NCBI GenBank assembly: GCA_016784965.1
Contig: JADHTQ010000012.1
Span: 32,835-96,834 of the forward strand
Direction: 5' to 3'
Origin: Bacteriovoracaceae bacterium
GTDB lineage: Bacteria; Bdellovibrionota; Bacteriovoracia; Bacteriovoracales; Bacteriovoracaceae
Length of the DNA stretch: 64,000 nt
Shown piece by piece: positions 55,436 to 64,000 of this stretch (position 1 is the first letter of the stretch; every line of letters starts with the position of its first letter). The translations under genes were made by a program, and so were the position numbers. Under the pieces are notes generated by a model. The model did not search any database and had not been told where the DNA came from. It saw nothing but the letters and a program-made list of their open reading frames with translations.

Positions 55436-56095
55436 TCATGCCAGCATTTGGTAAAATAGTACAATAAAAGTCTCACCAAGAATGAGCGCTGGGCCTAAAA
55501 CGTATTTTAATACACCGGTATACATTAAGAGTATAAAAAAGATAAAACTATATCTGGTTAATGCTTCATACTTCACTAACGCATCATAACTTAAAAAGGT
55601 CGCCACCATTTTGGACCCATCTAGAGGGGGAAAAGGAATCAAGTTAAATACCGCCAAAATGATGTTGATATACACAGACTGCCGGAGCATATAGTGAAAG
55701 GGCGTAAATAGGTAAAAATCACTAGGAATATATGCCACTACAAAGGCCAATAAAAACGCAGACAGCAGTGCCATGAGCATATTAGACAAAGGACCTGCAA
55801 AACTAACCCAAAAGATTGCTTTTTTATGATTTTTAAAATTACGTGGGTTTATGGGGACTGGTTTTGCCCACCCAAAGGCCTGCCAGCCCATCATCAACAT
55901 GATTCCAGGAAATATAACGGTGCCTAGAAGGTCCAAATGCACAAAGGGATTCAGAGAAAGGCGACCACTATCTTTGGCAGTAGAATCTCCATGTTTATTT
56001 GCAATATAAGCATGAGCTGCCTCATGAATAATTATGGCAAATAAAAAGCCTGGTACTTGAATACTTAGTCTTAGGATAAAGTTTTCCATGGTCAT
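55436..56095 (-). CDS. M50 site-2-protease-like membrane metalloprotease
   Basis: A 219-residue protein with four to six membrane spans, started at ATG 56095 (upstream TTGs at 56107 and 56143 are possible). FAIIIHEAAHAYIA has the HExxH zinc site and FNLIPFPPLDGSKM the NxxPxxxLDG motif of the second ligand. Short form, without the PDZ domain of RseP. First gene of a trpS-scpA-scpB run, an arrangement common in several bacteria. Confidence 0.88.
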   Translation of the reverse strand: MTMENFILRLSIQVPGFLFAIIIHEAAHAYIANKHGDSTAKDSGRLSLNPFVHLDLLGTVIFPGIMLMMGWQAFGWAKPVPINPRNFKNHKKAIFWVSFAGPLSNMLMALLSAFLLAFVVAYIPSDFYLFTPFHYMLRQSVYINIILAVFNLIPFPPLDGSKMVATFLSYDALVKYEALTRYSFIFFILLMYTGVLKYVLGPALILGETFIVLFYQMLA

Positions 56096-56200
56096 TATTG
56101 ATACCAAATGATCGGCCCTTCTGGCAATAACAAAAGGAATCAATGCGGCAATAACGCATCGTAGCTATCTGCTAAATAGATGATGCTGTAAAATTAATGG

Positions 56201-57244
56201 ATGAATAATCAATTAAAGCAAACCTCGGCAATAGCTCTTCATATATTCGTAGTGTTAATGATGTGTAGATCCGCCGCGTTGTCAGCAAAAAGTAAAAAGT
56301 TTTTTACAGAAGAAGGTCTTAGGCTATCTAAAATTATAAAGAAGCTCGAACCACTTATGAAAAACCACTACATTAAAGAAATTACTCTAAAAGAGGATAC
56401 TTCACAGGAGCATCAGCTAGGCTCTACAGAGATCTTTAAAGGACACATAAAAAAAGGAGCTATTGTTTATGATATAAAGTCTGACGAGCCTTATTTAATT
56501 TCTAGAGATCTGTATGTCTTGGCCCAAACCCGAGCAAAAATTAGTTATCTCACTTACCTTTATGACAAAGAAGGCAAGAAGATAAAGTTTATAGCCTTAT
56601 CAGAAGACGTGCAAAATGTAACCCAGCAGTTAAAGACCACAGCTACTCCGCAAAAGTTAACAACTTATCCCCCCAATACCACCAAGTACTTGCTCGATAA
56701 ACACTTAATTTTGCAAAATAGCATCAATATGCACTTTGAGTTTATCAATATTCCTTATCTAAGTGAACTCTTTGGAACCAAAACTGGTATGGTATCTGGC
56801 AACAGGATTGAGTTTAAGAGCTTTTATGATTGGGACTTTCCCATAAATTTAGGGATGTCACTTAGCGTTGCTACTTCTACCTGGCTAGAAGATGAGAGTG
56901 AAATGAGTTGGACGGCAACTTATTTGGGCCCTGTGGCCCGCTTGGACATCAAGTTCAGCGATACCTTTGATTTGAGCTTTCAATTTAGTTTTCAAAAGGC
57001 ACTAAATTCCAAGGCCTCCAATATGAGCTCTGCATTTTTGTTTTACAATGATGTTATACAGCTTGGCATCGAAGGAATTTATGAAACTCAATTTGGGAAC
57101 ATTATTTTTGGTCTAAACTATAGGCAACAAAAATTAAAATTAAAAAAAGACAACTACCTACAAGTCAGCACTACCACCTCAGAGCAAGGAACCTTGTTTA
57201 GTATTGGAGGAGCAATAGGATATGGATTTGATATTGATTTATAA
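56201..57244 (+). CDS. Exported protein with beta-barrel-like C terminus
   Basis: A 347-residue protein with signal peptide (ends about residue 30). Residues 40-165 are mixed; from about 170 on, alternating strands rich in aromatic residues (FDLSFQFSFQKAL, FGNIIFGLNYRQQ) end GYGFDIDL, typical of outer-membrane proteins. First gene of an operon with another envelope protein and ABC transporter genes. Family not recognised. Confidence 0.7.
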   Translation: MNNQLKQTSAIALHIFVVLMMCRSAALSAKSKKFFTEEGLRLSKIIKKLEPLMKNHYIKEITLKEDTSQEHQLGSTEIFKGHIKKGAIVYDIKSDEPYLISRDLYVLAQTRAKISYLTYLYDKEGKKIKFIALSEDVQNVTQQLKTTATPQKLTTYPPNTTKYLLDKHLILQNSINMHFEFINIPYLSELFGTKTGMVSGNRIEFKSFYDWDFPINLGMSLSVATSTWLEDESEMSWTATYLGPVARLDIKFSDTFDLSFQFSFQKALNSKASNMSSAFLFYNDVIQLGIEGIYETQFGNIIFGLNYRQQKLKLKKDNYLQVSTTTSEQGTLFSIGGAIGYGFDIDL

Positions 57245-57250
57245 AATACT

Positions 57251-58342
57251 ATGAATATAAAACAAGTAATACTAACAATTCTTATTATTATGATTCCAAC
57301 CGCTAGAAGTTTTGCGCTCAAAGGGATGGTCATTGTTTTAGAGGCACCAGTCTTTTGTGAAATGGATATTACAGCGGATGTTTGTACCTATAAAAGAAAA
57401 GGTGATCTTATTTATCTACATAATAAACACAATGGCAAGTCAGCTCTAAATGTGGATTATAGCAACTTTTCCGATGAAGAATATGAAAAGGTCAATGAGT
57501 TTGATAATGCATTCTTGGCCTCTTTGGCCAATAATCCTTTTGCTGAGGATAAGGATTTTTATACGACTTTAGATGGTAGGGGACGAAACGTTTACATTTT
57601 AAAAAAGCATGTGAAGGTGATCTATAATGACACCAGGGAAGCTGGTAGCAAAGTTACAGTGCTGCCACGAGATGTGTTAGATTATCGCATTGAGGAGCCT
57701 CTACCTAAAGGTTTTCCTCTATCTAAAGAAGATATCTATAGAGTGTCATTATCATTTAGTTTGGGCTCTAGCAAAAATTCTAATTATCCATATCGTCAGG
57801 AATTTTTAGTCGAAGATTATGGCGGTAGATACGGTGCCTTAGTGGAGTACACCAGCAATGTACGCTTAGTGGAAAACAATAGATTATTTTTTGGCGGTAC
57901 ATTTGCTGCCAATTTTGGAACTAATGAATTATTACTTGGTAACCAATTTACTGCAAAGGAAATTAACAGTGAGTATAGTATTGGTCCCATTATAAGCTTT
58001 GACTCTCATCGAACACTAAAATATCGACTATCGTTTACAGGTGAGATAACTTTAAATTTTAATCAAAAAACTATAATTCTCACCGACCTTGAGGATTCTA
58101 AAGAAAGTAGAAGCTTTTATAGTTTTTCTTTTTCCCCCAGGATTTCGACTACCCTAAATTGGCAAACAGGCTATTCACAAATGTTTTTATTTTGTAAGCT
58201 TCAAGCTGGTTTAACTTTTCCTCATAAGTTTGCTCCTTATGATAAAACAGAGAGTATTGTTTGGAATAAAAGTACAGATTGGGTTGATCTTCCTATTATG
58301 GGTGAGTATTCGTTGTATTTAGGTCTTCAGTTTGTACAATAA
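57251..58342 (+). CDS. Exported beta-rich protein, unknown
   Basis: A 363-residue protein with signal peptide (ends near ARSFA). Residues 110-220 and the strand-rich C terminus (RVSLSFSLGSSKN, NRLFFGGTFAANFGTNELLL, LYLGLQFVQ) fit an outer-membrane barrel. Six bases after the previous gene, same operon; length and barrel pattern make the two look distantly related. Confidence 0.68.
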   Translation: MNIKQVILTILIIMIPTARSFALKGMVIVLEAPVFCEMDITADVCTYKRKGDLIYLHNKHNGKSALNVDYSNFSDEEYEKVNEFDNAFLASLANNPFAEDKDFYTTLDGRGRNVYILKKHVKVIYNDTREAGSKVTVLPRDVLDYRIEEPLPKGFPLSKEDIYRVSLSFSLGSSKNSNYPYRQEFLVEDYGGRYGALVEYTSNVRLVENNRLFFGGTFAANFGTNELLLGNQFTAKEINSEYSIGPIISFDSHRTLKYRLSFTGEITLNFNQKTIILTDLEDSKESRSFYSFSFSPRISTTLNWQTGYSQMFLFCKLQAGLTFPHKFAPYDKTESIVWNKSTDWVDLPIMGEYSLYLGLQFVQ

Positions 58343-58360
58343 GTGGTGAAGGAGATAAAA

Positions 58361-59239
58361 GTGGAGCCTGCATTAGTAATTTCTGCAAAAAAGATCTGCA
58401 AAACATATGGTGACCTAACAGTTTTAAACAAAGTGGATATCAACATCCAAAAAGGGAACTTCTATGCACTGCTAGGACATAACGGTGCTGGTAAATCTAC
58501 ATTATTAAAAATTTTGGCAGGGCAAGAATACTACAACAAAGGTGAAATAGAAATATTTGGGAAAAAATTAGATGGTCACTTAAAAGAGGTTAAAAACTTA
58601 ATTGGGCACGTCTCAGAACAGATTAACTATAATGTACCATTGTCTGTTGGCGAGTTTTTTATAAACTATTCAAAACTTTATAAGTTATGGAATGAAGGTT
58701 TATTTCAAGATTTAATAAGTAGGCAATCATTTGACCTATCAAGACCTTTTAATGAGTTTTCTCGAGGTCAAAAGATGCAAATTGCCTTGATTGCTGCTTT
58801 GGCCATCGAGCCTGAGCTGCTACTAGTTGATGAAGTAACCTCTGTTTTTGACGTTTGTGCTCGCAACTTTTATATAAAATTGTTAAAAGATTTTTGCAAT
58901 CGTGGTGGGACCGTTGTTATGACCACCAATGTAATTGAAGAAATACAAAACAATGCCACCGATACGATTATTTTAACCAAAGGCAATATACTGCTTAATA
59001 CCCCATCACATCAGGCTGCACAAGACCTGGTTAAGGTTAGAAAAACAAAAGAAAATGAACAACACGATTTTTTTAAAATGAAACAACTATTTTGGGTGGG
59101 CACAAATTCCGACTTCACAGAATCCTATATATTTCACAAAAAAGAATGTGTTGATAAAAAAGAATACTTAAGTTTTATCGATGCACGAGAAATTACGCTG
59201 AATGAAGTCTTTATGTTTTATACCTTGAGGCAAGAGTAA
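58361..59239 (+). CDS. ABC transporter ATP-binding protein (divergent)
   Basis: A 292-residue ATPase; GTG 58361 has AAGGAG six bases upstream, better than the in-frame GTG at 58343. Walker A GHNGAGKSTLL and Walker B LLLVDEVTSVFD are intact. The signature is SRGQK instead of LSGGQ and the switch His is replaced (MTTNVIEEI), so hydrolysis may be slow or used for regulation. The last 70 residues are an extra domain. ABC-2-type system with the permease that starts at its stop codon (TAATG). Confidence 0.85.
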   Translation: MEPALVISAKKICKTYGDLTVLNKVDINIQKGNFYALLGHNGAGKSTLLKILAGQEYYNKGEIEIFGKKLDGHLKEVKNLIGHVSEQINYNVPLSVGEFFINYSKLYKLWNEGLFQDLISRQSFDLSRPFNEFSRGQKMQIALIAALAIEPELLLVDEVTSVFDVCARNFYIKLLKDFCNRGGTVVMTTNVIEEIQNNATDTIILTKGNILLNTPSHQAAQDLVKVRKTKENEQHDFFKMKQLFWVGTNSDFTESYIFHKKECVDKKEYLSFIDAREITLNEVFMFYTLRQE

Positions 59240-60879
59240 TGAAATTTGAGATGGTTCCAATTTATAAAATGTTTAATAAGGTCTTTTTACAACATTTAGG
59301 TCTGCTATGGTCTTTAATTATACTACTAGGGTTAATTGGACAAGTGATGAACTTTACAGTGCAAGACTGTTGGATATATATAGTTATGGCCTATAGTTTT
59401 TTAATTTTTTACTCTGGCCTTTTTATTATCACATCTAATACTGCCAATTATAGTACCAATTTCAACTGGTTGTTGTCTCTACCCATTTCAAGAGTAAAGT
59501 TTTATATCTCCCATGTAGTTTATTGCTTGTTGCAGCTATTTGAAGTTTTTGTGTTATCCTCTATATGCCTTATCGTTTCTTTGCTTATATCGCCTGCCGG
59601 AGGGTTTCTGCTAAATTCAAAACAGCACAAATTGGCCAAACTAATAATGAACATAGATTTTTTGCCAGAGCTACCAATGACCTCAGATCTTTTGGGCTTT
59701 TATCTGTTGGTAATTCTAGGAATTGTGAATGCTTTATTTATTCTGCCAAATCCCATGCGGTTAACTTCTCAAAACAACTTTGCTATTCCTCAAAAATACA
59801 AAAAATACTTTTTTGTATTAACCTTCTTTGTTGGAATCTATTTAATTTCAGGACCTCCACCCATAATCACTTTTTCAATATTTTTGGGGTTATTGGCCTT
59901 TTTTACTTATTACAAACTACATGCATTTTTTAAAATTAAGCCACTTGGGCTCAAACACGTAATAGTGTATAGCGCTGTGCTTTTATCTTTAAACTTTACA
60001 ATTTTATATATTAATAGCATTTTAAATGTAAATAATTCTTCTTTGCCCACAGATAAGCTTGCAAGTGAGATACTGTTTTTAGGAAAACTACACAAAGGAG
60101 TTGGTAAAAAAACTGTAGAACGGGTATTGCAGTCAGAGCATATTATGAATACACATATGACGGACATTATCCAAATCTATTTTGACAATAATAGACGAAA
60201 CAATGTACTCGATCCACAAACCTTTGATGTTATCCAAATGATTAAGGCCAAAAGGTCACTTTCCTCTTTTTATCAATCGATTGCACTTTTTGACAGAAAT
60301 AGGCTTACAACTTATCAAATTGAACAAATTGTAAAAATTTACAAGACTAAACCATTTTTTAACTATAATCCAAACGATACAAAGATACTTACTTTTTTAA
60401 AGAGGAAATTTTCTACAAGGCAGCTAAGGCAGCTGCTTAGCTCGTCAATATATGAAGTTAGAAATGAAGCACTTAAATTGGCAATTTTTACTAAGCAAAG
60501 AAAGCTCATTTCAGAGTTTATAATAGCTCATATACATCTGTATGAAGAAAACTTGACTCAGCTGGTAAATACTCTTAGTTTTCTATCCTTAAAAAGAGTC
60601 ACTTTCGATAGTTTAAAGCAGGCCAATCAAATCATGCAAAGTGATTTTACCGAGATAGACTGTAGGCAATTTCTATTTAAAGATATTCAGAAGAACCTAC
60701 CTGCAAAACTTGGGCAGCTTTACTATTGTAATAATCAGATGGCCATAGAGTCTAAGTTTAAGTTGGCCCCTATTATGTTATGGCGAAGCGACTTTATTAT
60801 GAGCTATGACGCAAAAATTCGTGACAACTTAGCTAAAGTAAAACAAGAGTTAGTCGATTTAAAAAACTATGGATTATGA
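59239..60879 (+). CDS. ABC-2-like membrane protein with long soluble tail
   Basis: A 546-residue protein. Residues 15-260 contain about six hydrophobic segments (LLWSLIILLGLIGQ, FLIFYSGLFIITSN and others). The remaining 290 residues are soluble and helical, with HEAT-like hairpins (SSSIYEVRNEALKLAIF, SEFIIAHIHLYEENL). The spacing to the ATPase (TAATG) indicates a stoichiometric complex. Its 3' end overlaps the convergent LysR gene by 13 bases. Substrate unknown. Confidence 0.75.
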   Translation: MKFEMVPIYKMFNKVFLQHLGLLWSLIILLGLIGQVMNFTVQDCWIYIVMAYSFLIFYSGLFIITSNTANYSTNFNWLLSLPISRVKFYISHVVYCLLQLFEVFVLSSICLIVSLLISPAGGFLLNSKQHKLAKLIMNIDFLPELPMTSDLLGFYLLVILGIVNALFILPNPMRLTSQNNFAIPQKYKKYFFVLTFFVGIYLISGPPPIITFSIFLGLLAFFTYYKLHAFFKIKPLGLKHVIVYSAVLLSLNFTILYINSILNVNNSSLPTDKLASEILFLGKLHKGVGKKTVERVLQSEHIMNTHMTDIIQIYFDNNRRNNVLDPQTFDVIQMIKAKRSLSSFYQSIALFDRNRLTTYQIEQIVKIYKTKPFFNYNPNDTKILTFLKRKFSTRQLRQLLSSSIYEVRNEALKLAIFTKQRKLISEFIIAHIHLYEENLTQLVNTLSFLSLKRVTFDSLKQANQIMQSDFTEIDCRQFLFKDIQKNLPAKLGQLYYCNNQMAIESKFKLAPIMLWRSDFIMSYDAKIRDNLAKVKQELVDLKNYGL

Positions 60880-61739
60880 CAAAGGTCTACAATTGTGTGA
60901 AATAGTTTGTTACTATCATGATCACGCTTGTTTTTTAAGTGGCACAGGTACAATTTGTTTATATATTTAGTACCTGTAGGAAATAGATCGATTAAACTGC
61001 CCGCTTGTAATGAGTCAGAAATTAAATGGACTGGTACAACAGCAGCACATGGATTATTTTTAACAAAGTTGATAATACCCTCGATTGATTTAATTTGAGC
61101 TACAAGAGATTTCTGTAAGTGTTTGTGCTGTTTAAAAATAGATGTATTATGCTCTAACCACGGAGTCAGGAGTCGGTAGTTTTCGTCCATATCTACTACC
61201 TGCAAGGGACTTGTCCAGTTATATCGCCCATAATAGTCTTTGTTCATGACAAGTTTCATCTGCTCGGTGAAAATACAGCTTGAGTCTATAAGTCTTTCTG
61301 GTAGAGGAGTAGATACAATTCCTACATCAATCTCTCCCGAAAGTAAGGCATTGCCTACTTGCAGGGAATTGCCAAATTGAAAATTGTACTTACCAAGTGT
61401 GGGCGTTATTGATCCAAGCTTTGGGATTAAAGTGCTATTAATGTAAACATATGGACCCATTATAGAATAACTGGTGTGCAAATCATTTTGTACTAAATTC
61501 CAAGTTGCTTGTTGTAGGCTTTCGAGTGGTACTTTTATAGACTCATAGAGCGTTCTACCTTTGGCCGTAAGTACTAGCTGATTATTGATCTTTTGTACTA
61601 ACTGACAGCTAAGTTCAGATTGCAATTTCTGGATCTGTTGGCTCACGGCTGGCTGCGTTACAAAAATCCTCCTTGCCGTCTCTGAATATGATTTGGTTTC
61701 AACTAGCACCTTAAATGTCTGTAATCTATTGAATGTCAT
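60867..61739 (-). CDS. LysR-family transcriptional regulator
   Basis: A 290-residue regulator. Residues 1-60 are the winged helix (FKVLVETKSYSETARRIFVT, QPAVSQQIQKLQSEL); the rest is an effector-binding domain with the type 2 periplasmic-binding fold (EIDVGIVSTPLPERLI). Divergent from the secreted hydrolase gene, which it may regulate (typical LysR layout); the 84-base AT-rich gap has direct ATTAATA repeats. Confidence 0.92.
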   Translation of the reverse strand: MTFNRLQTFKVLVETKSYSETARRIFVTQPAVSQQIQKLQSELSCQLVQKINNQLVLTAKGRTLYESIKVPLESLQQATWNLVQNDLHTSYSIMGPYVYINSTLIPKLGSITPTLGKYNFQFGNSLQVGNALLSGEIDVGIVSTPLPERLIDSSCIFTEQMKLVMNKDYYGRYNWTSPLQVVDMDENYRLLTPWLEHNTSIFKQHKHLQKSLVAQIKSIEGIINFVKNNPCAAVVPVHLISDSLQAGSLIDLFPTGTKYINKLYLCHLKNKRDHDSNKLFHTIVDLCHNP

Positions 61740-61823
61740 AATTAATACTTAAAAATTAATAAAGATTAATAATTTTACTTATAGTTGGATGTGAAATATT
61801 TTACAAGTTAAAAAGGAGCATTT

Positions 61824-62687
61824 ATGAAAAAACTTGTAACTGTATGCTGTTTGCAACTAATTTTTAGTATTGCTCAAGCAAGCTACACCTTCACAATTGC
61901 TTCATTTAACATCAGGTTATACGGCATTGGTGGTGAGTGGTCGGGATCATTTTCTGATGAGTATCGCGACAGATGGGTTCGAGAGTATTTAGATAATTTT
62001 GTACTTGCTGATGTTATTGCATTTCAAGAAATTGTTGACCGTGCTCGCTTAAAAGCGCTAATTGCTGACAAGTTTGACTGTGCTTCCTACGAAGTATCTA
62101 GCAATACCCACCAGTATGTAATGCTTTGTTGGAATAAGTTTAAGTTCAATTTTAAAATGGTGCCTGGAGAGAGCAATTTTATCATTGATGAGTCGGCCTT
62201 AAATAAGTATCGTCCGGCAGTTTATGGCATTTTGACAGACCTTGATGGAAGCAAGTTAACGTACATAACAGCTCTACACCTCAAGGCCCTTCCTAGTGGT
62301 CACCAAAAGCGTAAAAGGCAGATGGAAATCATTTCTGCTAGGCTTATGTCCTTAAGTGATGAAATTCCCCACTTAGTATTAGGTGATTTTAATACTTTTG
62401 CTCAGACTCATGATTTAGCTATGATTAAGAAACAGTTGTTACCACTGGGGCTTATTCAAGTTCAGAATACGAACTTATTGACATATAGAACACCTGTTTT
62501 TTCTGGGAGTTTTGACCATCTGTTTATCAGTAGAAACATCAACGTATTGAGTGAGCTAAAAGTTAATGGACCTTGTAATTTGCAGGCAGATGGACTGTTT
62601 GGTTTGAAGCGCTTTGACGATTTAAAGTTCTATAATCGCTTTATATCTGATCACTGTCCGATTTTATTGCAAGTACAATTTTTGTAA
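61824..62687 (+). CDS. Secreted endonuclease/exonuclease/phosphatase-fold protein
   Basis: A 287-residue protein with signal peptide ending SIAQAS. IASFNIRLYG (Asn), IAFQEIVDR (metal Glu), ALHLKALPSG, LVLGDFNTFAQ (D-x-N), GSFDHLFIS and ISDHCPILLQV (final Asp-His) are the EEP active site. It may be a secreted nuclease or lipid phosphatase; predatory bacteria export nucleases of this kind. AAAGGAG precedes the ATG. Confidence 0.9.
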   Translation: MKKLVTVCCLQLIFSIAQASYTFTIASFNIRLYGIGGEWSGSFSDEYRDRWVREYLDNFVLADVIAFQEIVDRARLKALIADKFDCASYEVSSNTHQYVMLCWNKFKFNFKMVPGESNFIIDESALNKYRPAVYGILTDLDGSKLTYITALHLKALPSGHQKRKRQMEIISARLMSLSDEIPHLVLGDFNTFAQTHDLAMIKKQLLPLGLIQVQNTNLLTYRTPVFSGSFDHLFISRNINVLSELKVNGPCNLQADGLFGLKRFDDLKFYNRFISDHCPILLQVQFL

Positions 62688-62698
62688 CTAGATGTATG

Positions 62699-63175
62699 CT
62701 ACCGTCTTCTTCTGCGTCTCATCTTTTTGCCGGTAGGGGTCGGGGGCTCTGTTTCTTCTGACTTTTTAAACAGTAGTGAGAAATATAAAATTAGCACAAA
62801 GACAGCAAAGCCCCAAAAAAGTGTAGGTATTTCAAACCTTCTTCTAAATCCTGGAGTAGATTCTTGCTGGGCGATTGCTCTTTTAATCTTTCTTCTAGTT
62901 TTGTTTAGATCTTTAGAAAAATCAGACACTCTTCGTTTTAGGTGAGAACTCTTGGTAATCCCGAAGGCCTTTTTCACAACGTCTAGTGACAGATTATTGG
63001 ATTTGCCAACCTGTCTGACAGTCATGTTTTCGGTAATGATAATATCCTTTGTCGGAACTATCTTGCTTCTTGCGGACTGGCCTGGCTTAGGGTCTACCGA
63101 GATACAGTAACTAAAAAGAAGTAGTGGAATGATTGTTACAATATTAATCAGTAAGTGTGATTTTTTGCTGCTCAT
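62699..63175 (-). CDS. Two-span membrane protein with poly-Arg tail, unknown
   Basis: A 158-residue protein; GGGAGG upstream. An N-terminal hydrophobic segment ends LLLFSYCIS (a lipobox-like Cys), residues 45-70 (ENMTVRQVGKSNNLSLDVVKKAFGI) look like a LysM-like or helix-turn-helix small domain, a second span lies at about 118-137 (TLFWGFAVFVLILYFSLLF), and the tail ends GKKMRRRRRR. So the middle part is outside and the tail faces the cytosol. Function unknown. Confidence 0.68.
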   Translation of the reverse strand: MSSKKSHLLINIVTIIPLLLFSYCISVDPKPGQSARSKIVPTKDIIITENMTVRQVGKSNNLSLDVVKKAFGITKSSHLKRRVSDFSKDLNKTRRKIKRAIAQQESTPGFRRRFEIPTLFWGFAVFVLILYFSLLFKKSEETEPPTPTGKKMRRRRRR

Positions 63176-63539
63176 AATTATCCTCCCGATTTCAATTGTA
63201 TCATAAATGAAAAATTCGGGGTGGGCTTTTTGGGATTAAAAAGATGATTCCCACAACTAGCTGTAAATGGTGGATGGACGTGGGCGTCATAATAATTTTT
63301 TGGGAATTATTTGCCGGATTAAGAGGCAACTTATCTTGTAAAAAATCCTATTAAGATGAGTCGTTTAATGCTACCAGTTTTTTGCACAATGACTCCAGTA
63401 ACACTTTGCCCCACCTCCAGATTTAAAGGGTTGTCGATATTGGCCACTTAGATTGAAATTTTGTTGGCATAGTTGTTGCACAAGTGAGTGTATTCAAGTG
63501 GATGACGGTTATCCCACTTGTTATTGGTGGGGGGACCAT
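63176..63539. other. Intergenic region without recognisable gene
   Basis: A 364-base gap. An open frame from 63453 runs in phase into the lipoprotein gene but lacks a ribosome site and is Cys/Trp-rich, so it is not called. No terminator, tRNA or riboswitch pattern was recognised. Confidence 0.5.
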
Positions 63540-63875
63540 ATGTCAAAAAAATTGAATTCAATACTACTAATTTTGCTAACACTATCTTTTACATTAGGTT
63601 GTGATTCTGGGCAAGAAGCAAACACAAGAAGCGATTTTGAGACTTTGAATGATGGGAACAATAATACACAAGAACATCTTTTGTCTGTTTTGGATATTCC
63701 AGACCAGATAGCAAGAGAAGGTCTACCAATTAATGTGATAGACTTAGCAGGCAATGATAGTACATCAGATCATCAAAAATCCTATGAATGTACCTATGTA
63801 ATTTCTGATGGACCAGATCAATTGCAGCCGTGCTCGAGTCTTAAGGGATTTGAATTAGATGTGGCGGTCGTTTGA
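63540..63875 (+). CDS. Short lipoprotein, possibly truncated
   Basis: A 111-residue protein from ATG 63540 with GGGGGG upstream; lipobox LTLGC (Cys near residue 21). The C-terminal half (VLDIPDQIAREGLPINVIDLAGND, split; SYECTYVISDGPDQLQPCSSLKGFELD) looks like the first unit of a repeated Ig-like surface protein. It ends abruptly after that, and a +1 frame just beyond reads RSFDT, the expected next strand, so a frameshift or decay is possible. Confidence 0.55.
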   Translation: MSKKLNSILLILLTLSFTLGCDSGQEANTRSDFETLNDGNNNTQEHLLSVLDIPDQIAREGLPINVIDLAGNDSTSDHQKSYECTYVISDGPDQLQPCSSLKGFELDVAVV

Positions 63876-63969
63876 CACTTGAAAATGTAAGAATGTTCAA
63901 AATGCCATCTAATTCCTGCTTTTCCTTATTTGCTAAACAATACGTAGTGCAGAATAATAAAACCATATT

Positions 63970-64000
63970 ATGAAAAAATCAGCAATATTTTTTTACCTTA
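63970..64000 (+). CDS. Possible start of an exported protein (partial)
   Basis: ATG 63970 opens a frame MKKSAIFFYL that runs off the end and looks like the start of a signal peptide. No clear ribosome site. Confidence 0.25.
   Translation, partial: MKKSAIFFYL

Noticed and set aside
1..64000. CRISPR arrays, insertion sequences, prophage, tRNA or rRNA genes
   Set aside because: No spaced repeats, transposase or integrase motifs, T-loop signatures or rRNA segments were recognised.

Overview
The window is AT-rich bacterial chromosome with tightly packed genes. It carries many secreted or lipoprotein genes, two PilZ proteins, an orphan PrkA kinase, and trmD followed by a COG4752-type RNA methyltransferase gene and rplS. 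This gene content, together with the many proteins that have no clear family, suggests a marine Bdellovibrio-and-like organism (Bdellovibrionota, Bacteriovorax/Halobacteriovorax-like). That assignment is inference; no rRNA or tRNA gene was recognised to confirm it.

Layout: (1) 1-7.6 kb is accessory. A B12-type radical SAM enzyme is divergent from a run of GNAT acetyltransferase, a 10-codon ORF with a consensus ribosome binding site, a perfect 14-bp stem-loop and a YcaO-family cyclodehydratase. A two-component system converges on the run, and a second B12-type radical SAM gene follows. This looks like an undescribed peptide- or small-molecule-modifying locus and is the most interesting part of the window. 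(2) 7.7-24 kb is mostly housekeeping: PilZ, dihydrolipoyl dehydrogenase, an exonuclease, a KamA-type aminomutase, rimM-trmD-COG4752-rplS-rnhB-yraN-like, a STAS protein, rsmI, an MBL hydrolase, a YihY membrane protein, a RluA-type enzyme and PrkA. (3) 24-31 kb is an all-plus-strand block of envelope or secreted proteins: an FGE-fold protein with a Cys-rich lipoprotein, a lysyl-endopeptidase-like protease, a protein with 28 regularly spaced cysteines, and a membrane PilZ protein. (4) 31-34.6 kb holds a 950-residue protein weakly like an adenine methylase or specificity subunit, divergent from an acidic protein. (5) 34.6-49.5 kb returns to core functions: rsmD, coaD, an aminotransferase, an envelope pair, PhoH2, DedA, clpP-clpX-lon, and a lipid/polysaccharide run.

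(6) 49.5-52.6 kb is a small accessory island: an AbiE-type toxin-antitoxin pair with inverted repeats at its promoter, a secreted protein with four CX19C units, and an unknown exported protein. (7) 52.6-56.1 kb, minus strand, is M50 protease-trpS-scpA-scpB. (8) 56.2-60.9 kb is an operon of two predicted envelope proteins, a divergent ABC ATPase and a permease with a long soluble tail. A LysR regulator, a secreted endonuclease/phosphatase-fold protein, a TM protein with a poly-Arg tail and a short, possibly decayed lipoprotein complete the window.

Start codons were moved to internal positions where a Shine-Dalgarno sequence or family alignment argued for it. Functions are read from motifs visible in the translations; no database search was run.
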